A DNA stretch of 64,000 nt from Streptomyces sp. CB02400 (lineage in GTDB: Bacteria > Actinomycetota > Actinomycetes > Streptomycetales > Streptomycetaceae): positions 248,001-312,000 of the forward strand of contig NZ_LIWB01000005.1 in NCBI RefSeq assembly GCF_001905725.1, read 5' to 3'. The position numbers and the translations under genes were made by a program. Positions 17,844 to 26,866 of this stretch are shown here, piece after piece. Each line of letters opens with the position of its first letter. Within the stretch, counting starts at the first letter, position 1. Under the pieces are notes generated by a model that was given only the letters and a program-made list of their open reading frames with translations, was not told the origin of the DNA and did no database searches.

Positions 17844-19499
17844 ATGAGCCAGGACGGCGCACAGGGCCACAACGCGGGGCGGGCGCTCGCCGGCGGACGT
17901 TACCAACTGCGGGACCTGCTCGGCCAGGGCGGCATGGCCTCGGTCCACCTCGCCTACGACAGCGTGCTCGACCGCCAGGTCGCGATCAAGACGTTGCACA
18001 CGGAACTCGGCCGGGAGCAGGCCTTCCGTGAGCGCTTCCGCCGTGAGGCCCAGTCCGTGGCGAAGCTCACGCACACCAACATCGTCTCGGTCTTCGACAC
18101 CGGCGAGGACGATGTGGACGGCATGACGACGCCGTACATCGTCATGGAGTACGTCGAGGGCCGCCCGCTCGGCTCCGTGCTCGACGAGGACGTACGGCAG
18201 CAGGGCGCGATGCCCGCCGACAAGGCGCTGAAGATCACCGCGGACGTCCTGGCGGCCCTGGAGATCAGCCACGAGATGGGGCTGGTCCACCGCGACATCA
18301 AGCCGGGCAACGTGATGATGACCAAGCGCGGCGTGGTCAAGGTCATGGACTTCGGCATCGCCCGCGCCATGCAGTCCGGTGTGACGTCGATGACGCAGAC
18401 CGGCATGGTCGTCGGCACCCCGCAGTACCTCTCCCCGGAGCAGGCGCTCGGCCGGGGCGTGGACGCCCGCTCCGACCTGTACTCGGTCGGCATCATGCTG
18501 TTCCAGCTCGTCACCGGGCGGCTGCCGTTCGAGGCGGACTCGCCGCTGGCCATCGCGTACGCGCACGTGCAGGAGGAGCCGCCGGTCGCGTCCTCGATCA
18601 ACCGTTCGCTGCCGCCGGCCGTGGACGCGCTGATCGCCCGCGCGCTGAAGAAGAATCCGAACGAGCGTTTCCCCAGCGCGGAGTCCATGCGCGGGGAGTG
18701 CCTGCGGGTGGCGCAGTCCTTCCACCCGGCCCCGCCGAGCATCGTGCCGGGCGCGCAGGCGCAGAGCGGCGCGGGCGTCGGCTCCGCGGTGTTCCCGCCG
18801 GTCGGCCAGGCGCCGCAGGCACCCACGGGCAACGTGCAGACGCCGTACCAGCCGACGCCGGCGCCGCACCCGTACGGCACCCCGGCACCGTCCGCGCCGT
18901 CACCCGCGTACGGCTATCCGCAGCAGGGCGGCTACCAGACGCCCGCCCCGTCGCCGTACGCGCCGCAGCAGGGGCAGGGGCCGGGGACCCCGCCGCCGTA
19001 CAACATCACGCCCCAGACGTCCGGCTCGGCGGGCGGCTCGGGCGGCGGCCGGAACAAGCCGGTGATCATCGGGTCGGTCGTCGTCTCGCTCGTCGCCGTC
19101 GGCGGGCTGATCGCGGCGCTGATGATGAACGGCGGTGACGAGGATCCGCAGGCCGGCGGCGGAGGCGCTTCGGCCTCGGCGTCGGCGACCAAGGCGGAGG
19201 GCTACCGCGGACCCGACACGTCGAAGACGATCGACAAGGAGGAGTGCGAGGAGCCGAAGGAGTCGTACAACGACCCCGACAAGGTCCGGCTGCCGAACTT
19301 CAAGTTCAAGTACATCGGGTCCGTGAAGGAGTGCTTCCAGGCCGCCGGCTGGGGCAACCTCAAGATCCTCGAAGTGGACGAGAACACCTACGGCGAGGGC
19401 TCCGTCCGGGAGCAGTTCCCCCCGGCGGGCACGGACGTCGACCCCGAGAACATGCCGCAGATCACGCTCAAGGTCTCGACGGGCAACCCTCCGTCCTGA
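17844..19499 (+). CDS. Membrane Ser/Thr protein kinase with one PASTA-like domain
   Basis: The 551-residue kinase has its domain at about 20-280: LGQGGMASVH, Lys49 in VAIKTL, HRDIKPGNV, DFGIA. A Pro/Tyr/Gln-rich cytoplasmic linker (PTPAPHPYGTPAPSAPSP) leads to a transmembrane helix at about 410-432 (PVIIGSVVVSLVAVGGLIAA). The outside part ends in one PASTA-like unit (RLPNFKFKYIGSVKECFQAA ... VREQFPPAGTDVDPENMPQITLKVS) and carries paired Cys residues. Single-PASTA kinases probably bind cell-wall fragments weakly or act in other envelope sensing. ATG 17844 follows a GGGGGA run. A terminator follows at 19521-19555. Confidence 0.92.
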   Translation: MSQDGAQGHNAGRALAGGRYQLRDLLGQGGMASVHLAYDSVLDRQVAIKTLHTELGREQAFRERFRREAQSVAKLTHTNIVSVFDTGEDDVDGMTTPYIVMEYVEGRPLGSVLDEDVRQQGAMPADKALKITADVLAALEISHEMGLVHRDIKPGNVMMTKRGVVKVMDFGIARAMQSGVTSMTQTGMVVGTPQYLSPEQALGRGVDARSDLYSVGIMLFQLVTGRLPFEADSPLAIAYAHVQEEPPVASSINRSLPPAVDALIARALKKNPNERFPSAESMRGECLRVAQSFHPAPPSIVPGAQAQSGAGVGSAVFPPVGQAPQAPTGNVQTPYQPTPAPHPYGTPAPSAPSPAYGYPQQGGYQTPAPSPYAPQQGQGPGTPPPYNITPQTSGSAGGSGGGRNKPVIIGSVVVSLVAVGGLIAALMMNGGDEDPQAGGGGASASASATKAEGYRGPDTSKTIDKEECEEPKESYNDPDKVRLPNFKFKYIGSVKECFQAAGWGNLKILEVDENTYGEGSVREQFPPAGTDVDPENMPQITLKVSTGNPPS

Positions 19500-19520
19500 A
19501 TCCCGGCCGTACGCGACACG

Positions 19521-19555
19521 GCGAAGGGGCCCGGCATCCAGTGCCGGGCCCCTTC
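19521..19555. terminator. Terminator between the kinase and bpa genes
   Basis: A perfect 14-15 bp stem (GAAGGGGCCCGGCA at 19522-19535, TGCCGGGCCCCTTC at 19541-19554) closes a TCCAG loop between convergent genes. Confidence 0.8.
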
Positions 19556-19567
19556 GTGGTGTTCGGA

Positions 19568-19613
19568 CAGGGACGTCGCGCGGTCTACGGCAGGGACGTC
19601 GCGCGGTTTACAG
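19568..19613. repeat. 23-bp tandem duplication spanning the bpa stop
   Basis: Unit 19568-19590 and unit 19591-19613 differ at two positions. The second holds TTA at 19608-19610, the reverse-strand TAA stop of bpa, plus its last codon. Confidence 0.85.
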
Positions 19614-20147
19614 GTACGGGCCGCCCGAGCGGCCGCCCGGGTGCAGGTCCTCCGAGCCGTCACCGGCGCCGGGCGGGAGGGCGCGGCGCATCTGCTCGAG
19701 CTGGGCGCGCGCGGCCATCTGCTGGGCGAAGAGCGTGGTCTGGATCCCGTGGAACAGGCCCTCCAGCCAGCCCACCAGCTGGGCCTGCGCGATCCGCAGT
19801 TCGGCGTCGCTCGGGGTGCCCTCGTCCGTGAAGGGCAGGGAAAGCCGTTCCAGCTCCTCGACCAGCTCCGGAGCCAGACCGTCCTCCAGTTCCTTCACCG
19901 AACTGGCGTGGATCTCCTTGAGGCGGACCCGGCTGGCCTCGTCCAGGGGAGCCGCGCGCACCTCCTCCAGCAGCTGCTTGATCATGCTGCCGATCCGCAT
20001 GACCTTCGCCGGCTGCTCCACCTGCTCCGTCACCGGGGTCTCGCGGGAGTCCTCGTCTCCGGTGCCGCCGCTGAGCGCCATGCCGTCCTGGCCGACGACC
20101 AGGATCTGCGGATTCTCCGGCGACCGTTCGTTCCTCGGCATCTCCAT
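19608..20147 (-). CDS. bpa: Bacterial proteasome activator Bpa
   Basis: The 179-residue protein matches the actinobacterial DUF2587/Bpa family by its core (VMRIGSMIKQLLEEVRAAPLDEASRVRLKEIHASS and LVGWLEGLFHGIQTTLFAQQMAARAQLEQM). It is a ring-forming, ATP-independent activator that opens the 20S proteasome gate. The C-terminus ends GGPYL, close to the GxYL tail that docks into the proteasome in mycobacteria. The disordered N-terminus (residues 1-45) is acidic. ATG 20147 gives the family length. The gene is convergent with the PASTA-like kinase gene. The last codons and stop are tandemly duplicated downstream. Confidence 0.85.
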   Translation of the reverse strand: MEMPRNERSPENPQILVVGQDGMALSGGTGDEDSRETPVTEQVEQPAKVMRIGSMIKQLLEEVRAAPLDEASRVRLKEIHASSVKELEDGLAPELVEELERLSLPFTDEGTPSDAELRIAQAQLVGWLEGLFHGIQTTLFAQQMAARAQLEQMRRALPPGAGDGSEDLHPGGRSGGPYL

Positions 20148-20339
20148 GCCGCCATTGTCGCGCACGGCCGTGTGCCGCTTCGGCGGTGCCCCCGGAAGCG
20201 GGGCCCTCCGGCGGGGGTCCACCCGACGGCCGTATCCGGAATGCCGGGATCGTTCGGGAATGCCAGGCTGTTTGGCGTCCATCCGGCCCATCTTGCCGAC
20301 GGTGTGACCGAGCACCGGCCGGCGCGGGAGGTCACGGTC

Positions 20340-20981
20340 GTGGCTCCATGGCTGCGTGTAGTGGGGGCGACGGTTGTTCTGGTCACGGGGGCGGCGGTGG
20401 TGCCGTACGGCCCTGTCGTGGCGCCCCTCGGCGCGGGGGTGGCGTACGGGGTCGGCGCCGCCCCCTCTTCCGCGTCCCCGCCCCCTCCGTCCTCGTCCCC
20501 CTCGCCCTCGTCGTCGCCCTCCGGGGAGCCGTCGCGGGCCGGGAGCCGGCCGGATGAGGGCCGGGACCGGCCGGGGCGGCACGAGGGGGCCGAGAGGGAG
20601 TCGCGGGAGCGGGAGCGGGAGCAGGCACGGGAGCGGGAGCACGGCGACCGGGACGGTCCGGACGACGGGGGTGCGGGCGCCGTACCGCGGAGGCCGGGGC
20701 GTGCCGAGGGGGTGAGCGAGCCGCCACCGCGACCGGGGGAAGACGGGGCCGTGTCCCGGGCACCGGACGCGGGCGACACCGTCCCGCGGACACCGGCCTC
20801 CCAGGCTGCGGTCCCCTTGCCCTCCGCGACCTCGCGGGCGGCGGAGCCGAACACGGTCGCCTCCTCCACCGAGCCCGTACTGCGCATCCTGCCGCTCGGC
20901 AGCGGCCTGATGCTCATCGGACTCGGCTTCGGCCTCGCCTTCGTCGCACTGCGCATGCGTCAGGGGCGCGGCGCGTCCTGA
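20340..20981 (+). CDS. Hypothetical secreted/membrane protein, Pro/Glu/Arg-rich
   Basis: The 213-residue protein is not recognised. Residues 1-28 are hydrophobic and signal-like (APWLRVVGATVVLVTGAAVV). Next comes a long low-complexity region: Pro/Ser runs, then an Arg/Glu-rich stretch (RESREREREQAREREHGDRD), then Pro/Ala. A single C-terminal helix at about 182-205 (LPLGSGLMLIGLGFGLAFVALRM) ends in a short basic tail. That layout suggests a wall- or membrane-anchored protein with an extracellular stalk. GTG 20340 has GGGAGG at 8 nt. It is divergent from bpa (192 bp). Confidence 0.7.
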   Translation: MAPWLRVVGATVVLVTGAAVVPYGPVVAPLGAGVAYGVGAAPSSASPPPPSSSPSPSSSPSGEPSRAGSRPDEGRDRPGRHEGAERESREREREQAREREHGDRDGPDDGGAGAVPRRPGRAEGVSEPPPRPGEDGAVSRAPDAGDTVPRTPASQAAVPLPSATSRAAEPNTVASSTEPVLRILPLGSGLMLIGLGFGLAFVALRMRQGRGAS

Positions 20982-21274
20982 GCCGGCGAAACCCCCTGCC
21001 GGGCATCTCCCGACAGGCCGCGACGGCCCCCCGCACACGGCCTCCCGGCACCCGGGCCGCGGCATCACCCAGCGGCGGCGCCGCCGCTGGGTGGACCTCC
21101 TGCCAGGGCGCGGACCCCGGGGCCGGCCCGGGTTCCGCGCCGTCTCCCCGTACCGCACCGAGCGGGACACGCACAGGGCGGTGCCGTACTCGGACGGGAG
21201 CCCGCCCCCGGTGGACGCGGACGGCGTGCCGCGCCGGAAGCGGGGGCAGACCCCGCCCCGGCGGCCGGCCCGAC
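20982..21274. terminator. Convergent gap with perfect 28-nt palindrome
   Basis: CACCCAGCGGCGGC / GCCGCCGCTGGGTG (21066-21093) is a loopless perfect palindrome between two convergent genes, presumably a terminator. I see no convincing gene in the rest of this gap. Confidence 0.6.
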
Positions 21275-22258
21275 TCAGTTCGGTGTGACCAGCAGGACCT
21301 TGCCGATGTGTCCGCTGTCCTCCACGACCCGGTGGGCGGTGGCCGCGTCCGGCATCGGGATCTCGCGGTCGATGACGGGGCGGACCCGGCCGCCGGTGAC
21401 GAGCGGCCAGACGTGTTCGCGTACGGCCGCCACGATCGCCGCCTTCTCCTCCAGGGGCCGGGCGCGCAGCGAGGTCGCGCTGATGGCGGCGCGCTTGCCG
21501 AGGAGGGCGCCGATGTTCAGCTCACCCTTCACCCCGCCCTGCATGCCGATGATGGCGAGTCGGCCGTTGACGGCGAGGGCCTGGACGTTGCGGTCCAGGT
21601 ACTTGGCGCCCATGTTGTCGAGGATCACGTCCGCGCCCGCGCCGTCGGTGGCCCGCTTCAGCTCGGCGACGAAGTCCTGCTCGCGGTAGTTGATCAGGAT
21701 GTCGGCGCCGAGTTCGGCGCAGCGCTCCAGTTTCTCCGTGGTGCCGGCGGTGACGGCGACCCTCGCGCCGACGGCCTTCGCGAGCTGGATCGCCATCGTG
21801 CCGATGCCGCTGGAGCCGCCGTGCACGAGGAGGGTCTCGCCGGGGCGGAGGTGGGCGACCATGAAGACGTTCGACCAGACCGTGCAGACGACCTCCGGGA
21901 GCGCCGCGGCCTGGTCGACGGTGAGCCCCTCGGGTACGGGCAGCAGCTGCCCGGCCGGGACGGCGACCTTCTCCGCGTAGCCGCCGCCGGCGAGCAGCGC
22001 GCAGACCTCGTCGCCGACGGCCCATCCGCTCACCCCGTCACCGAGCGCGGCGATCCGTCCGGAGCATTCGAGACCGGGGTGGGGGGAGGCGCCGGGCGGG
22101 GGGTTGTAGAAGCCCTGCCGCTGGAGGATGTCGGCCCGGTTGACGGCACCGGCCACCACCTCGACCAGGACCTCGCCGGGGCCGGCCACGGGGTCGGGGA
22201 CCTCGTCCCACACCAGCGCCTCGGGCCCACCGGGTTCGGGAATCGTGATCGCATACAT
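21275..22258 (-). CDS. NAD(P)H-quinone oxidoreductase, zinc-free MDR type (PIG3-like)
   Basis: The 327-residue medium-chain dehydrogenase/reductase has a GroES-like N-terminus (MYAITIPEPGGPEALVWDEV). A nucleotide-binding fold carries LLVHGGSSGIGTMAIQLAKAVGARV at about 142-165. It lacks the cysteine zinc loop, so it belongs to the quinone-oxidoreductase/PIG3 group (NRADILQRQGFYNPPPG is characteristic). It would reduce quinones or reactive enones with NADPH in the cytoplasm. ATG 22258 starts the family's first strand. Only a distant AGGAG is seen upstream. It is divergent from the ABC transporter pair, 136 bp away. Confidence 0.9.
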   Translation of the reverse strand: MYAITIPEPGGPEALVWDEVPDPVAGPGEVLVEVVAGAVNRADILQRQGFYNPPPGASPHPGLECSGRIAALGDGVSGWAVGDEVCALLAGGGYAEKVAVPAGQLLPVPEGLTVDQAAALPEVVCTVWSNVFMVAHLRPGETLLVHGGSSGIGTMAIQLAKAVGARVAVTAGTTEKLERCAELGADILINYREQDFVAELKRATDGAGADVILDNMGAKYLDRNVQALAVNGRLAIIGMQGGVKGELNIGALLGKRAAISATSLRARPLEEKAAIVAAVREHVWPLVTGGRVRPVIDREIPMPDAATAHRVVEDSGHIGKVLLVTPN

Positions 22259-22394
22259 GAGGGGGACGGTACTCCTGGGGCGGGCACGCGGGCCGGACCG
22301 GCCGCCCCGGGAAATCCGTGTGCGGGAGCGATGAGTTTGCGCGACGGTGAAGGTCTGTCCATGCGTAGCCCAAGCATGCGGAAGGACCCGAAGC

Positions 22395-23444
22395 ATGAGC
22401 ACGCAGACGTCCGGCCTGGCGATCGAGACCGCGGGCCTGGTCAAGACCTTCGGCGAGACGCGGGCCGTCGACGGCGTCGATCTCACCGTGCCGGCCGGCA
22501 CGGTGTACGGGGTCCTCGGACCGAACGGCGCCGGCAAGACCACCACCGTGAAGATGCTCGCCACCCTCCTGCGGCCCGACGGCGGCGAGGCCCATGTCTT
22601 CGGTCACGACATCGTGCGCGAGGCCGACGAGGTGCGCGGCCGGGTGAGCCTCACCGGCCAGTACGCGTCCGTGGACGAGGACCTCACCGGCACCGAGAAC
22701 CTGGTCCTGCTGGGCCGGCTCCTCGGCCACCGCAAGCCCGCCGCCCGCACCCGCGCCGCCCAGCTCCTGGAGGCCTTCGGGCTCACGGACGCGGCCGGGA
22801 AGCAGGTCAAGCACTACTCCGGCGGCATGCGGCGCCGTATCGACATCGCCGCGTCCATCCTCAACACCCCCGACCTGCTGTTCCTCGACGAGCCGACGAC
22901 CGGCCTGGACCCGCGCAGCCGCAACCAGGTGTGGGACATCGTGCGCGCGGTCGTCGCCCAGGGCACGACGGTGCTGCTGACCACGCAGTACTTGGACGAG
23001 GCCGACCAGCTGGCGTCCCGGATCGCCGTCATCGACCGCGGCAAGGTGATCGCCGAGGGCACCAAGGGCGAGCTGAAGGCGTCCGTCGGCGCCGGGTCCG
23101 TACATCTGCGGCTGCGGGACGCCGAGCAGCGGCCGCTCGCCGCCGACCTGCTGCGCCGCGCCCTCGACGCGCGGGTGCAGGCCGAGCCCGACCCGGTGGC
23201 GCTGACCGCCCGCCTCGCCGCGGCCGCGAGCCACGACACGGCCGCCGAGCAGGCCGCCCGCGCACTGAGCGAGCTGGCCCGCGCCGGTGTCACCGTCGAC
23301 AACTTCTCGCTCGGCCAGCCCAGCCTGGACGAGGTGTTCCTGGCCCTCACCGGCCACGACACGCGCGTGTCCGACGCATCCGACACATCCGACACATCCG
23401 GTCAGGACGACTCCCACGACCCGAAGGACGAGGTGGCGGCATGA
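22395..23444 (+). CDS. ABC transporter ATP-binding protein (DrrA-like)
   Basis: The 349-residue ATPase shows Walker [10 protein letters not shown] at about 43-51, signature YSGGM near 140, Walker B LLFLDEP near 159 and a switch His replaced by Gln in [11 protein letters not shown]. That replacement is typical of the daunorubicin-resistance (DrrA) branch. The C-terminal domain ([11 protein letters not shown]) is also typical. It energises the coupled ABC-2 permease and probably exports a lipophilic drug or lipid. The last ~20 residues ([11 protein letters not shown]) come from 9-bp tandem repeats at 23374-23399. ATG 22395 follows GGAAGGA. The stop overlaps the permease start (ATGA). Confidence 0.92.
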   Translation: MSTQTSGLAIETAGLVKTFGETRAVDGVDLTVPAGTVYGVLGPNGAGKTTTVKMLATLLRPDGGEAHVFGHDIVREADEVRGRVSLTGQYASVDEDLTGTENLVLLGRLLGHRKPAARTRAAQLLEAFGLTDAAGKQVKHYSGGMRRRIDIAASILNTPDLLFLDEPTTGLDPRSRNQVWDIVRAVVAQGTTVLLTTQYLDEADQLASRIAVIDRGKVIAEGTKGELKASVGAGSVHLRLRDAEQRPLAADLLRRALDARVQAEPDPVALTARLAAAASHDTAAEQAARALSELARAGVTVDNFSLGQPSLDEVFLALTGHDTRVSDASDTSDTSGQDDSHDPKDEVAA

Positions 23445-24289
23445 GCACCACGACGACCACCGAGAGCGCCGAACTCGCCCCGGTGCGCACCGACTCCCTC
23501 GCCGAACTGCTGGTCGCCGAGGAGCGCCCGCCGCGGCCCAGCGCCTGGTCGGCCTCGCTGACCTTCGGCTGGCGGGCGATCCTGAAGATCAAGCACGTGC
23601 CGGAGCAGCTCTTCGACGTGACGGCGTTCCCGATCATGATGGTGCTGATGTACACGTACCTGTTCGGCGGGGCGCTGGCCGGGTCGCCGAAGGAGTACAT
23701 CCAGTTCCTGCTGCCGGGGATCCTGGTGATGTCGGTCGTGATGATCACCATGTACACCGGGGTCTCGGTCAACACGGACATCGAGAAGGGTGTCTTCGAC
23801 CGGTTCCGCAGCCTGCCGATCTGGCGGCCGTCGACGATGGTCGGCTATCTGCTCGGCGACGCCCTGCGCTACACCATCGCGTCCGTCGTGATGCTGACCG
23901 TCGGCATGATCCTCGGCTACCGCGCCGACGGCGGGGTCCCCGGAGTGCTCGCCGGGATCGCGCTGCTGGTGCTGTTCTCCTTCGCCTTCTCCTGGATCTG
24001 GACCATGTTCGGGCTGATGCTGCGCACCGAGAAGTCGGTGATGGGCGTCAGCATGATGGTGATCTTCCCGCTCACCTTCCTGTCCAACGTCTTCGTCGAC
24101 CCGCGCACCATGCCCGGCTGGCTCCAGGCGTTCGTCAACAACAGCCCCGTCACCCACCTGGCGTCCGCGGTGCGCGGACTGATGGCGGGCGACTGGCCGG
24201 CCGACGAGATCGCCTGGACGCTGGGCTGGGCCGGACTGTTCGTGGCGGTCTTCGGGCCGGTCACGATGCGGCTCTACAACCGGAAGTAG
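23441..24289 (+). CDS. ABC-2 type permease (DrrB-like)
   Basis: The 282-residue membrane subunit has six hydrophobic helices in the ABC-2 arrangement. A cytoplasmic N-terminus of ~40 residues precedes them. [21 protein letters not shown] opens the first helix, and [21 protein letters not shown] is the coupling region after helix 2. Late in the protein [29 protein letters not shown] is the extracellular loop characteristic of DrrB-type exporters. It works with the preceding ATPase, whose stop it overlaps by 4 bp. No resistance or biosynthesis genes are nearby to indicate the substrate. Confidence 0.92.
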   Translation: MSTTTTTESAELAPVRTDSLAELLVAEERPPRPSAWSASLTFGWRAILKIKHVPEQLFDVTAFPIMMVLMYTYLFGGALAGSPKEYIQFLLPGILVMSVVMITMYTGVSVNTDIEKGVFDRFRSLPIWRPSTMVGYLLGDALRYTIASVVMLTVGMILGYRADGGVPGVLAGIALLVLFSFAFSWIWTMFGLMLRTEKSVMGVSMMVIFPLTFLSNVFVDPRTMPGWLQAFVNNSPVTHLASAVRGLMAGDWPADEIAWTLGWAGLFVAVFGPVTMRLYNRK

Positions 24290-24317
24290 ATGCGACCGTA
24301 CGACCGGAAGCAGGCGG

Positions 24318-24423
24318 CCTCAGCCACGGTTTCGACTGCGACCTCAGCCACGGTTTCGACTGCGACCTCAGCCGACAGTCCCCACTGCGGTCTCAGCCTC
24401 AGTCCCCACGGCGGTCTCAGCCG
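24318..24423. repeat. 24-bp tandem repeats spanning the K+ channel stop
   Basis: There are two exact copies of a 24-bp unit at 24318-24341 and 24342-24365. A related pair follows at 24376-24399 and 24400-24423 (CAGTCCCCAC[T/G]GCGGTCTCAGCC). The last unit holds TCA (24417-24419), the reverse-strand stop of the potassium channel gene. The repeats fill the gap between convergent genes. Confidence 0.85.
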
Positions 24424-25520
24424 CGGAACGGGCGGACGTCGGGCGCGATCTGTGTGCCCGGCGTCGCCCGTACGATCGTGATCAGCCGGTCCGTCAGCTC
24501 CAGCGTCCCGACGTCCCGGTCGTCGTAGCCGAGCACCCGGTGCCCGCGTACGACACTCACCACCAGGTCGCCGAGCTCCCGTGGTGTCTTGCCCACCTCG
24601 ACCTTTATGACCGGCCGCTCCACTATGTCGAGCCCGGAGCCCTGCTGGATCAGGTCCTCCATGACCATGCCGGCCGAGGGGCTGAGCACGGACAGCCCGA
24701 GCAGCCGCCCGGCCGCGCTGGCGCTGGTGATGACCGCGTCGGCGCCCGACTGCTTCAACAGCGGGGCGTTCTCCTCCTCGCGCACCGCGGCCACGATCTT
24801 CGCGCCCCGGTTGATCTGCCGCGCCGTCAGCGTCACGAGGACGGCCGTGTCGTCGCGCTGCGTCGCGATGATGATCTGCCGTGCCCGCTGCACCTCGGCC
24901 CGCTTCAGCACCTCGCTGCGCGTGGCGTCCCCTATGACACCCGCGTAGCCGTCCGCCGTGGCCGCGTCGATCGCCTTCGCGCTGGGGTCGACGACCACGA
25001 CCTGCTCCTTCCGGAGCCCGGTCGCGCAGACGGTCTTGATCGCGGACCTGCCCTTGGTGCCGAACCCGACGACGACGGTGTGATCGCGCAACGCGGACCT
25101 CCAGCGGTTCAGTCGCCACTCCTCCCGCGTGCGTTCGGTGAGGGCCTCGAGGGTGGTGCCGACCAGGATGATCAGGAACAGCACGCGCAGCGGCGTGATG
25201 ACGAAGATGTTGGTGAGCCGGGCACTGTCACTGACCGGCGTGATGTCGCCGTACCCGGTAGTGGAGAGGGTGACGGTCGCGTAGTAGAACGCGTCGAGGA
25301 GATCGAGGGACCCGTCGGAGTTGTCGTTGTAGCCACCCCGGTCGGCGAACACGACGATCGCCGTCACCACCAGCACCACCAGGGCCATCGACAGCCGTTT
25401 GGCGACCTGGCGGACCGGATGCTCCACCAGTTTCCTCGGGAGTTTCACCCGATGGGTCACCAGGTGTTCGTCCGCCTGGCGAGCGATGGCGTCCTGGCCC
25501 GGAAGTTTCACGTGAAACAC
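24417..25520 (-). CDS. Potassium channel with RCK (TrkA-N/TrkA-C) domains
   Basis: The 367-residue protein has helix 1 at about 42-60 (LSMALVVLVVTAIVVF). The pore loop carries the K+ selectivity filter TTGYGD near 86-91. Helix 2 (VITPLRVLFLIILVGTTLEAL) is followed by an RCK Rossmann domain starting VVVGFGTKGRSAIK, then a TrkA-C domain (LVVSVVRGHRVLG). It is a two-helix, ligand-gated K+ channel of the MthK/Kch type. GTG 25520 gives the longest form. GTG 25511 would overlap the upstream moeA-like stop by 4 bp and is equally plausible. A parS site covers both candidate starts. Confidence 0.9.
   Translation of the reverse strand: MFHVKLPGQDAIARQADEHLVTHRVKLPRKLVEHPVRQVAKRLSMALVVLVVTAIVVFADRGGYNDNSDGSLDLLDAFYYATVTLSTTGYGDITPVSDSARLTNIFVITPLRVLFLIILVGTTLEALTERTREEWRLNRWRSALRDHTVVVGFGTKGRSAIKTVCATGLRKEQVVVVDPSAKAIDAATADGYAGVIGDATRSEVLKRAEVQRARQIIIATQRDDTAVLVTLTARQINRGAKIVAAVREEENAPLLKQSGADAVITSASAAGRLLGLSVLSPSAGMVMEDLIQQGSGLDIVERPVIKVEVGKTPRELGDLVVSVVRGHRVLGYDDRDVGTLELTDRLITIVRATPGTQIAPDVRPFRG
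25505..25518. other. parS: parS chromosome-partition site (ParB binding)
   Basis: GTTTCACGTGAAAC is a perfect 14-bp palindrome identical to the parS consensus used by ParB in Streptomyces and Bacillus. It overlaps the moeA-like stop codon and the start of the channel gene. In Streptomyces, parS sites cluster around oriC and ParB spreads from them. Confidence 0.9.
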
Positions 25521-26866
25521 ACCCCGATTCCCCCGGACGTCCAGGGCAGATCGAGCAGTTCCGCCTCCTGGCCGGGCCGTGCACCGCCGGGGGGTACGAC
25601 GGCGAGCGCGTCGGCCGCCGCGATGCCGCGCAGCATGGCCGGCCCGTTGTAGAGCAGCGGCAGCGCCCGATCGCCGCGCAGGGCGACCGGGACCAGCCGG
25701 GTGTCGTACGGGTGTCCCTGCACCCCGTCCCGCAGCGGCAGCGTGTACGGCTCGGGGGCGGGGCGGGCCGCGAGGGTGCGCAGCAGGGGCTCGGCGAGCG
25801 TGAGCAGGCCGGAGACGGCGGCGAGGGGGTTGCCGGGCAGGCCGACGAGGTGCTGGTCGTCCTTGGTGCGGGCCAGGAGCATGGGGTGGCCGGGGCGCAC
25901 CTGGACGCCGTCCACGAGGAGTTCGGCGCCGATGCGGCGAAGCGCGGGGTGCACGTGGTCGACCGGTCCCGCGGCGGTGCCGCCGGTGGTGACGACGACG
26001 TCGGCGTCGGATGCCGTGATGGCCTTGTACAGCGCCTGTTCGGTGTCGCCGACCCGGCGTACGGCGGTGACCTCCGCGCCGAGTGCGCGCAGCCAGGGCG
26101 GCAGCAGCGGGCCGAGCGCGTCCCGGATCAGCCCGTCGTGCGGCAGGCCCTCGCCGAGCAGTTCGTCACCGAGGACGAACACGTCGACGCGGGGGCGGGG
26201 GACTGCGGTGAGCGTGTCGTATCCGGCGGCGGCGGCCATGCCCAGGACGGGCGGGGTCACCGGGGTGCCCACGGGCAGCAACTGATCGCCGCTGCGGCAC
26301 TCCTGGCCACGGGGGCGGATGTCCTGGCCGTGGGTGACGGTGTGCGGCGGCCGGGTGGCTGCGGTGACGTGCAGCCGACCCTTGTCGTCGGTGCGGCCGT
26401 GTTCGCTGCGGAGTACGGCGGTGGTGTCCGGGGGGATGCGGGCGCCGGTGGCGATGCGGACGGCCTCGCCGTCGGTGAGCGGGGTGTGCGCGGCGTGCCC
26501 GGCGAGGACGCCCTCGTCCCGCACGGACCAGGGGCCGGGGCCGGAGACCGCCCAGCCGTCCATCGCGGAGGTGTCGAAGGAGGGCAGGTCGGTGAGGGCG
26601 GTGAGGGGGGCGGCGAGGGTGAGGCCCAGGGCGGAGGCCAGCGGGACGGCGACCGGGGTCAGATAGCCGGTGCGTCCGCCGGTGCCGTGGCGCGGGGCGT
26701 TCTCGGCGATGGCGCGGGCGTCGGGCCAGGCGGTGGCGTCGTGGTGCGGGTGCGGGTGACGGGGGGTGTCTGTGGTGTCGCCGGGGTTTTTCTTCACGAG
26801 GGCGAGCGCCTCCTCGACGTCGAGGTCGTCGGCGTTCTCGTCGGTCCGGGCGGCGCGCGCGGTCAT
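25508..26866 (-). CDS. moeA: MoeA-like molybdopterin molybdenumtransferase
   Basis: The 452-residue protein inserts molybdenum into adenylylated molybdopterin if functional. The MoeA signatures are DTSAMDGWA near residue 110, ARIPPDTTAVLR, a Mog-like domain with VVTTGGTAAGPVDHV, and LPGNPLAAVSG. A loosely conserved His/Pro-rich N-terminal ~60 residues precedes domain 1. The C-terminal domain IV is short. ATG 26866 overlaps the MobA-like stop by one base (TGATG), so the two are co-translated. The final four codons and stop lie inside the parS palindrome. The Mog region departs somewhat from canonical MoeA, so a divergent paralogue is possible. Confidence 0.85.
   Translation of the reverse strand: MTARAARTDENADDLDVEEALALVKKNPGDTTDTPRHPHPHHDATAWPDARAIAENAPRHGTGGRTGYLTPVAVPLASALGLTLAAPLTALTDLPSFDTSAMDGWAVSGPGPWSVRDEGVLAGHAAHTPLTDGEAVRIATGARIPPDTTAVLRSEHGRTDDKGRLHVTAATRPPHTVTHGQDIRPRGQECRSGDQLLPVGTPVTPPVLGMAAAAGYDTLTAVPRPRVDVFVLGDELLGEGLPHDGLIRDALGPLLPPWLRALGAEVTAVRRVGDTEQALYKAITASDADVVVTTGGTAAGPVDHVHPALRRIGAELLVDGVQVRPGHPMLLARTKDDQHLVGLPGNPLAAVSGLLTLAEPLLRTLAARPAPEPYTLPLRDGVQGHPYDTRLVPVALRGDRALPLLYNGPAMLRGIAAADALAVVPPGGARPGQEAELLDLPWTSGGIGVCFT

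Noticed and set aside
21091..21288. Small plus-strand open frame before the quinone oxidoreductase
   Set aside because: It overlaps the palindromic terminator, is Pro/Arg-rich and lacks a ribosome binding site.
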